Positions 56,156 through 64,000 of a DNA stretch of 64,000 bases are shown in pieces. The position numbers were made by a program, and so were the translations under genes. The notes under the pieces were generated by a model. It made no database searches. It had not been told where the DNA came from and worked only from the letters and a program-made list of their open reading frames with translations. Every line of letters starts with the position of its first letter. Position 1 is the first letter of the stretch. The DNA comes from Omphalotus guepiniiformis (Eukaryota; Basidiomycota; Agaricomycetes; Agaricales; Omphalotaceae): positions 1 through 64,000 of the forward strand of contig JAQOOI010000054.1 of NCBI GenBank assembly GCA_028554645.1, in the 5' to 3' direction.

Positions 56156-57774
56156 TGGTGCAGTATTGTATTGATTTGTGTTGCGTGCACAGTATTCTAG
56201 TATATAAATAATAGCATGCATTTCAGGATCATTTCATGGGCTAGAATAAATCGAAAAAGGAAATTTTCAGGGCGGTAGTGAGCCAGGAATAGCTCGTTGA
56301 CATCTCATGCTGACTCATGACTTTCAAAAGTTTCTCAAGATTATCTTTCAAGAAAATGATATTAGGATAGATTTTGATATTATTTCATTTGTGCTAAAAG
56401 ATATATAATCTTCATATACTTTCGGAATTATATTAATGGTCAAATCTATTGAGATTTTCTTGGTGGAGCCGTGCGCCCGTGTACTAAGGGCCTACAACGA
56501 TCTACGTTAGGCGAGGTCGTCGGGCTTGAAGTGGATACGGTTACGGTTAAACCTGGTTCGTGCTCCGTCGGCTGTCTTTTTATGCATACAGGGCCTGCCC
56601 TCCTACAGGCTACGAAATTCGCGCATCCCGCAAAATAGGGCAGAGTTCGCGCAGGGTTGGGGCACAATTGCATCCAGTTATCTGCAAGCATGTATTTCCG
56701 TGATGACTTATTGACTCGGCTGCAGCGCCCAAACTTCTAGGTTCTCAATTCTGTTCTGATTGTGATGTATGAGCGGCCTTTACAAGCCTTCACACCTTTA
56801 CTGTCAGTCTCGAATAATTCAAAATGAATATATGTATGTAGTAAAGTTAGTAGTAGTTACGGCAGTTGTTACAATGTAGCAGTGAGATGGAGTGTGAGAA
56901 GAAAATAATTTCCGTGAATTGTAGCGGTAAGTACATAGGCTCAAGTAGGGCCCGGCATTCAATAAAATATATCAAACATGCAAGGGTTGTTGGGTCACGG
57001 TGATTTGGTTTACGGTCCATCTATCACTAGAGTTGTCTCGCAGTCGCACTAAATCCCTGTGCAAGACTGATTGATCTTTCCTGTCATTTTTTTAGCTTGC
57101 GAGAGCGGTGCGAGAAGAATAGTACTACAGATACATACATGTGTATATTGGTAAAGGGTCTCCCTAGAAGCATCCCATGGCCAGACGAGCCCTTCGCCAT
57201 CATATGGACATAGACTAGCATAGCCTTATACAAGGAGAACTCAGACGTCGTGATGAATAATAGCAGGCAACCCTTACCAAGCTACAAGATCTCGTGGGGG
57301 TACATAGGGTTGTTTCAGCATTTGAGGTCATTTGTCGCATTGGAATAACGTTCATGTTTCCAAGTTGAGCATGTCGAGTTTTCGCAGTCGAAGCACTTCG
57401 ACGCATACTATCAGGTGCTTCACATTGTTCACAAGATACAGTTGGCCGCCAATGGGAGTGGTCGTTTGCAGTCGTTTGCCTTCGTTTGCCTACGACATGA
57501 GAAGTCCGTGACACGGAGTTGGATTCGCGTTCACGGTTCCCTGGCATGGCTGCTACACAGCATATCCTAGCATATCACGTCACGATTCAGGAGAAGGTAC
57601 TTGTCCCCATTGAGACGTCTGGATTATCCTGAGATGTCACGGTGGGATGAATGCACATATGTGATTGGAATGCTATCTTACAAATGAGGAGACATGAACT
57701 GACGAAAACGAATGCAATACAATGAATGGAAACAACAAGTCCGTGAGATGTGCGAAATATGCCAGCATTTCGAA
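56156..57774. other. Intergenic, AT-rich first half
   Basis: 56,220-56,455 is AT-rich and could be the right edge of the mobile unit; it shares only loose similarity (in inverted sense) with 40,300-40,480. From 56,460 to 57,774 there are short frames only. I recognise no gene. Confidence 0.3.
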
Positions 57775-58658
57775 TCATTTACGGAAGCTCTTATGAATGC
57801 TGCTGGATAGGAAAGTGTATTTGATCCTGGTGGGCAACCACCGAATGATGGATGATATTTTCTTGCGGGGCGTACGCTCATGCCGCGCTAGAAGAGGAAA
57901 TGTAAACCAATCGTCTCATCTCATCTAGACAAAAAGAACTCACCCGGCGGAACATACACTGCAGCAGAAATCGACGACACAGAGGGAGACGATTCAACTT
58001 CGGTAGCTTCATCAATCATACATTCGAGCTCCGCGTCGTAAAGGTCATAGAAGTGCGTGGGACGGTCGATAGTGGTTTCACTAGAAGACTCGGGGAACGA
58101 TCGGCCTGCTAGTCGAGAGGCTGTTTTACAGTCGTATGGAGGAAGAGAGGTTATATGAAGTTCGGTTGGATGAATAACTGCTACTGGCGACGAAGGAAAC
58201 TCGGACGTGATCGACCTGCTAATCATAGGTAAGTCTCCATTACATTAGATATATGGAAACAGACGCACGGAGAAGAAGGGGGCCCAATCTCAATGGGGTC
58301 GACTTTGCTACGCCATCGAGAGACGAATGAGAACTTCTTTGGTTTTGAAACTTCCTCATCCTGAACACCCATATCTTCATCATCTCCACCTCTTTACACC
58401 GTAATGTTAGCGCTCGGTTGAGGTATGAAAACATAGTGAAGCTTACCGTCGCAGCATCAAGCAAAACTGGTCGTAAGTCATCACCGCCTTCGTTGTAGAG
58501 TCAGCGCTAGCATCAAGCGTGGAAGTTGCATCGATTGAGATCTTGCTGCTACTGCGCAATCCAGCAATCTCCTCTACGTTGTGACCAAAGAGTATAACGT
58601 CGTCCGTTGAACACGAGGAGCAAATATCATCACTAGAGGCAAATGTTTGTTCTGGCAT
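57775..58658 (-). CDS. Unknown 240-residue protein with Ser-rich middle and basic C-terminus
   Basis: Four exons in phase, 58658-58447, 58391-58269, 58218-57944 and 57887-57775, with introns of 50-56 nt. The N-terminus has a Cys/Asp patch (SSDDICSSCSTDDV). Then come a charged part with KPKKFSFVSRWRSK, an acidic Ser-rich stretch, and a C-terminus ending in Lys/Arg-rich sequence with WLPTRIKYTFLSS. No domain is recognised. The consistent intron phases are the main evidence that it is a real gene. Confidence 0.6.
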
Positions 58659-59848
58659 CGTCGCAGTAAATTTGAGTTTGAATGAGCGTATAAATGAGGG
58701 TGATTGAACGTTGACAACGTTAATGATTGAGTATCTGGGTCGTTATCGAAGCTTGAAGCCTTCGTCCAGCGGCTGGTCAGAGTTTGGGTTGTCGAGCCTG
58801 TTGGTCTTGGTCTTATGTATCCAGTCCGAGTATCCCCAGTCGCGAAACAATAGGATTCCATCAGGTTCTGTGTGGACCTGTAGGTCCACGCGCAAGAGAA
58901 CAAAGAAGAAACAACGATGTAAAAAAAGAGAACAATAAGCAAAAGACAAAAGGAAAACAAAGGCTTCCGCCTTGGGATATGCCGTCGATGCCGCTCGGCA
59001 GTACCCGAGGCACGTGGGGTCTAGGCCCTACATTTCGAAGCTGAGTCTTCCGTGTAGTTTTTCTCTGTTTCTCCCCAAGTGCTGAGGTGGAAAAGGAACA
59101 TATAAATTGAGGTGCATATGAAGTATTCCTTACCCAGTTAAAGTAACAGAACTTGTCGAGAAGGCCAAGATACTAAGAATCATTCCGAGCCTTTTGCGCA
59201 GTATACGTAGCACCTCAAGTTGAGAATGGAAGAGACTAACTGTGTGATTCATGGTTCCGCAGGTGCTCTAAGTAATATACCTACCCGCATATGGCCTTAG
59301 AACGTGCTTGGAATGGCTGCTCGTACTACGTCTTCTGTGTTGGTACGGAAACATGAACGTGTATGGCAAGAGAGCCGGGGTGGAGACAAAGCTTCCACTG
59401 TCTCCGGGTTACAATGATCTGTTATACACATATCTGTGTACTCGTCCGATCATGTTCATCAATGGCTTCTCCCACCTCGACCCCCTCAATACGACTGTAC
59501 TTACTAGGCAGTCACATACCGATGATGTAGAGTCTCTCAAGAGTCTCTTTTCACAATGTGCTAATTTAAAAGGTTTGCCATCAACTTTGAGCTTCAAAGA
59601 TGCGATCATTTACCCCTATCAATGACACTTCCAACGCTCTTGACGTTTTCATACCGTTGGCAACGTTGACGCTCCGAGTCAGGACATACATGAGACCAGG
59701 TGTTCACAACAACTTTGGAGAAAGTTGAAGATCGAATGAATAAATACATTAAAAAACATAAGTTTAGACTGTAAAGAAAGTAGCGTCTTTTTGGAGACAT
59801 CGAAGCTCGAAAGAGAATCCTTATAACACTGCGGTCACGCTACTATTA
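58659..59848. other. Intergenic; one unassigned plus-strand frame
   Basis: The plus frame 59,308-59,625 (105 residues) starts hydrophobic and has no recognisable domain or intron signals; I do not call it a gene. No other feature is seen. Confidence 0.3.
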
Positions 59849-61084
59849 CTATGAATAACTGGGCGGTGCATCATAATGGTGTGTGAGGTTCTGCTTCTCC
59901 TCTTCAGGGGACAGAGTAGAATACACGTTCTTGGCGGAGGGACCAGACTAGAGGACCAAATCAGCCGCACGGCCTTCTGCGTGATACACTGCAAACATAC
60001 TTCATCTGGTTTTTGGACACCATAAGTCATAGTCACTTTTGCAGGAGGTCCTCCGTTCGACATATGCGAAGTGCCAGTCAGATCGTAAGTGGATGTGGTA
60101 CTATCCTTATCATAACGTGCTGCAAGTGAATATCCGAGTCCGCCTCGAGAGTCAGAATAAGTGCCAAGTGTCCTAACCGAGTTGTATTCCGACGCAATAG
60201 GAGCTTCAAAGTTATAGGTGGATGGTATACTTGAAGAAAGTTCACGCGTAGTTGTACCAGCAGACTCGCTGTCAATTCTGAAGTCAGACCCTGCTGTTCC
60301 CCCGTAATTGCGAGCTTTCTTGGCTTTGCGCAAACGAAGAAGAACCGTTCCTACCACTACGATTCCGAGCAGAGCCGCACCAAGGACTGCTCCCAATATG
60401 ATAGGGATAGTACTCCGGTGAGAAGCCGAGCTGCTGCTCGCTCCTGCAGAAGTCGTAGCAGAAACGCTAGTTGTTGTTGCACTTTGAGATGCTCCAGGGG
60501 CATCTTCTACAGTATACCTATTTACAGAGACCAAAATGATGAGATATCACAGAACTTACATACTCAGCAACGTATGCTTACAGTATTGCGTCTAACCCCA
60601 TAAATTCCATCCCGGGAAAAAACGATACTTCCAGAGTATGTGAAGAGTAATTCAATCCAGTCATCCCCCATAGAGCTGCAGTCGAAACCGTTTCTCCTCC
60701 TCCGTCAGTAGTATGCGACAGATCTTGCATGGCAATCATAACCGGAGAGGACCCATCGACGGAAGCGGCTGCGCCAACTTTGTATGGCCAGAGAGGCGCC
60801 ATGATGTACACAGCGGTCCCTGAGAATTTCAACGATAGTCCGGAAATTTCAAGGATCCATTTCATACCTGAGAACTGAAAGGTAGCATTCGCTGAACTTG
60901 AGTCTGACAAATGATGTTGTCCTCCATAGTCAAGCGGGTTAACGCCTGACGAAACACTCCATCCGGGTGAGTACTGAATGGATGCATCGTTGTCATCCAC
61001 AGTAATGTTACGGTCAGCGCATACTTGTTCGAAAAAGAAAAGCAAGAGCCAGAACGAAAAAAAGGAGAGTGAAGGGGAGAACAT
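59849..61084 (-). CDS. Secreted single-pass membrane protein with Ser/Thr stalk
   Basis: Four exons in phase, 61084-60868, 60819-60582, 60517-60001 and 59947-59849, with introns of 48-64 nt, encode 356 residues. An N-terminal signal peptide (about 24 residues, ending near QVCA) precedes an ectodomain starting RNITVDDNDASIQYSPGWSV, a pattern common in agaricomycete surface proteins with a beta-sandwich fold. NATF and NYSS are N-glycosylation sequons. A Ser/Thr/Ala-rich stalk follows, then one membrane helix (PIILGAVLGAALLGIVVVG, about residue 190) with a basic stop-transfer, and a cytoplasmic tail ending in DAPPSYS. The layout suggests a plasma-membrane sensor or wall-associated protein; ligand and partners are unknown. 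Confidence 0.8.
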
Positions 61085-62513
61085 ACTGAAGTCGAAAAAG
61101 GGTGGATCTTCGGGGAGGATTGTTATTCAATATAAGCAAGACTTGTCATCGATCATCGAATTTCCTATCATCACATGTATATCCGGATCAATTCAGAAGG
61201 CTTCCTTGACAGCGTGTAGCATAGCAGCGGCGCTGACTTGCCACTACAGTTGACCGACCGTAAGTGACACTAGGAACTGGGCCATTGCAGGCGCAATCGG
61301 TACGCTGGTGTACGCTGCGACAAAGCCTGTCATACCTCTGGTGAAGTGCGCATACTAGATGTTAATACAGTGTCCAAGTCGCTGAATACATTACATGAGA
61401 AGATTACATGATTCTGTGGGCGGCAGCTCCAATTACAACGTTGATCGAGTAGCCTGACTTGCCAATACTGGACAAAGGCAGTCTGTCAGTTGCTGGAATG
61501 AACTTGATTTGACCCCACGATATCTCGGCACTTGTCTCTGGTTAGTTTCATTTCGAGCTTCTTTGCCTGAAATATGTGCCTACGTTATTGTGCCAAATAA
61601 TGTCTGTGGAGGATTTCTGGGTTGCTGAACGCTGCATCCTTGGTATCATCGCTCGCAAACCAGATTTATGACCACTAACTGCAAAATCATCAACAGGTAG
61701 CAAGCACGATACGGACGAATGAACCACACCTAAGAATCATCTTCAGGTGAATCATCTTCCGAAGCCACCTGAAGGTTACCGATCCTATTGGCATTGTTAC
61801 CTGTATTGCAGTAATGAACCAGACCTCTGGATCATCTTCTGACAGTACTCGGTGACACGGTGAAACCGGACCCACTTGAGGCACGTATCACGAAGAAAAA
61901 TAGTTGGTCTTTCATCGCCAGCCTGGTCTCAGGAGGCGGTAAATACACATCAGACAAGGTGACGAAGTGTGACTGAATTCACGCATTCCACTACTAGATG
62001 TCGAAAGGTCCTGAACGTTTCACCAGTTATTCGTAAGCTGCAAGCTAAATGTCTTGTCAGTGACCATTGATCTAAGAGGAACAGAAGAGCTCTGTTTGGC
62101 ATGAACACTCCCGTGACGTCGAGGAACCCGCCACACTTTCCAAACTTGCTCTTTTCCTTCGTTTGTTCTGTGGAATCGTTTATCAAGCACGAAGCGAACC
62201 TCGTCGGCTAATATTATGCGTTCGGTCACTCATATGGAACGCGCCTGGAAGTGCGAAATGTCGTGCGAATTGGGAAGTAGATACCGAGAGCACTTAGGCT
62301 GGAGAGGATCCCGAATACATGATGATACCGCGAAGTATGTTGACAGAGTTGAACGACGGGTCCGCGAACGGGGTGAAGGACTATTGAAGCCGGGTTGTCA
62401 TGGGTAAATTTTATAATAATACAGACACATTTGGCCTGAACACTTATCTGTATCATATTCAGCGCCAGGTTTGTCGAGTACACGATCACTTATCACTTCC
62501 TAATATCAACTGC
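61085..62513. other. Intergenic, nothing recognised
   Basis: Short frames only. A weak local duplication (ATGAACCA-ACCT...ATCATCTTC) occurs at about 61,718 and 61,814. No RNA or coding signal is supportable. Confidence 0.3.
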
Positions 62514-64000
62514 TCACCGAGCCCCGAGCCTCACCTCCGTCATGATTTCACGAATACCCTTCAACGCATTCAATAGCTTGATGTCTTCATCCGACATCGA
62601 ACTCAACAAAGCCTGGCTCGATGCATTAGGAAATGTTGGTACATCGACTTGGCAGACCGTCCCGTTCGTTGGGATCTTTCCTGCAAAATAGTCTCTCTGG
62701 AGTTTTGCAGTGCAGAGCGAAGGAAGAGCTACCGAAGCATGCTATGAAGAATATCATGGTAAGAACACGGACAGGCACAATGACTATTACGGATCTTACC
62801 CCTGGGCCATCCTGTATAATGATCACTGACGAATTGGGCATCATAGAGTTGACAAGCAAGCCGCTAGACATTGGTGTGATACTGTAAGATATTTTGTGGG
62901 TCAGTTTTGAACGTTGTTCACTGTGGACGATGCTCACGGATCGGCCTATACAGTAAAAGGCGGACGTGTGAGAATTTTGTCCGCAACGAAGCAGAAGGAC
63001 AACACTTACCGTATTACTGACAATCAACAATGGCGTTTCCAGCGTCGCATTCCACGGACCCGTGAATCTCTCTGGACCCTTTACAGGCCAATACTGACAC
63101 CCTCCGTCTGGTTCACTTACACCTGTGCTTAATCCAAAATGGATTGACACCGTACGTAAAGCTTTTAAACCTTGATCCGTTAAATCTTCAGCTGATGGAA
63201 AATCTTTCGATGATTTTGGTGGAGGTGAATCAAGACAGGTCACAGCGAGTCGGGTGAGGTCTTTGGGTTTGACAAACATCACGAGGTCGAAAAGTTGAGT
63301 GGCATTGCCAGTAAAGGCAGCAGAGAAGGCTTCGGCGGCTAGGGGCCAACGAAGAGGGATCTGCAAAAAGATTTCCAAAATAGCTGGTACAGAAATGAGA
63401 TCACGTGGCTGGGAAGATGACTGCTTCCTTACCTCGTGCAGCGCCGGAGGTGAAAAAGCCAGGGCGAGTTCCAAATGGTACCGGTATCGGACTACGTGCA
63501 GTGTCATCGAAGAAATCTTCAAAACGCCGTTCGAGATTCTGCCATGGTTCTCCTTTGTACTGAGCGAGAGGACAGAGTGCAGGTCCAGCCTGAAGAATGT
63601 CAGTACCGCGTGACGTGGCAAATAGAATATGATAGTCTACTTCGACGCAATCCCTCAGAAAAATTTCGTATGTCTTCTCTGCCGAAGCAACCCAGTTTAT
63701 TGGCCACTTATGAGAAGGTTCGCCTAGATGCGACTCACTTAGTAGAAAATCAAGCGAGCAGATGGGTATTACGCACTCGACCAATTCACCGGATCGGCTA
63801 TTCCATCGATGACTGCGTACCCTATTCGATCAGGAAGGCTGAAATTTCGCGTTGACTCCGACTCTCTTGTCTATTGTAATGTGGAAGCATACATATTGAC
63901 CAAATAAGCGCCGAGAATGGAGCCATATGAGCCACCCCAGTAGTTACTGGAGATGGTGAACATTAGCGACATAATGTAAGGACAACGAAGTCAAGGAACT
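62514..64000 (-). CDS. Alpha/beta hydrolase, TAP-like (peptidase S33) type, partial
   Basis: Runs off the right edge; the N-terminus is missing. The nucleophile elbow YWGGSYGSILGAYL carries Ser at 63,930-63,928. Next come FPDRIGYAVIDGIADPVNW, EKTYEIFLRDC, GPALCPLAQYKG and an insert helix with RWPLAAEAFSAAF. The TAP C-terminal part has SNT, then an 8-nt micro-exon 62945-62938 with the Asp codon of ADP (62,942), then exon 62881-62800 (ITPMSSGLLVN, ending DGPG) and the last exon 62741-62514 opening with the His of GPG-HAS (62,741). Ser, Asp and His of the triad are therefore present. The C-terminus has CQVDVPTFPN and a short helix. Fungal members are often secreted exopeptidases or hydrolases; substrate is unknown. 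The 63,000-63,900 exons are approximate. Confidence 0.75.

Noticed and set aside
40300..56455. AT-rich ends as terminal inverted repeats of the composite unit
   Set aside because: The resemblance between 40,300-40,480 and the reverse of 56,270-56,455 is limited to short AT-rich words. Without an alignment I do not call them TIRs.

Overview
This window looks like nuclear DNA of an agaricomycete mushroom (Basidiomycota). Genes are cut by many short GT-AG introns of about 48-136 nt. The repeat content (RepHel Helitron with a deubiquitinase-like tail, TET/JBP-type dioxygenases beside a large transposase, copia and Gag remnants) and a NACHT-WD40 protein are typical of that class. I found no CRISPR array, rRNA or convincing tRNA. 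All family names come from motif recognition by eye, not from a search.

Positions 1-21,500 are mostly decayed mobile or expanded-family DNA. They hold a Ser/Pro-rich multi-exon remnant (1-1,560), a broken TET/JBP-like dioxygenase on the minus strand (2,638-3,984), a frameshifted member of a large nameless agaricomycete family (5,313-8,394), two sets of short repeats with a palindromic TATAA core, a Helitron with at least five frame breaks (about 10,900-18,487), a 1-kb CpG-rich minisatellite of 62/72-bp units, a small GIY-YIG/T5orf172 gene and the 3' end of a copia element.

Positions 22,400-39,700 carry host-type genes. They are an eight-exon Nudix CoA diphosphatase, an intact 1,181-residue NLR-type NACHT-WD40 protein, a two-finger GATA factor and a Lunapark pseudogene. 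Degenerate second copies of the Nudix tail and of its neighbouring DNA lie beyond the NLR, with a Gag fragment inserted among them, so an old local duplication seems to have been split.

Positions 40,565-56,155 are the most unusual part. A KDZ/Plavaka-like transposase (minus strand) and a TET/JBP-like dioxygenase (plus strand) diverge from a hairpin-bearing intergenic region, followed by a coiled-coil gene and a 498-residue unknown. Two near-identical 2.55-kb terminal-inverted-repeat elements without a transposase of their own, each flanked by a TA duplication, sit in mirror orientation. One splits the transposase; the other sits at the 5' end of the dioxygenase. This may be a composite mobile unit parasitised by a second, non-autonomous family.

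Positions 57,775-64,000 are host-like again: an unknown 240-residue basic protein, a secreted single-pass membrane protein, and a TAP-type alpha/beta hydrolase that runs off the right edge and has its catalytic Asp on an 8-nt micro-exon.
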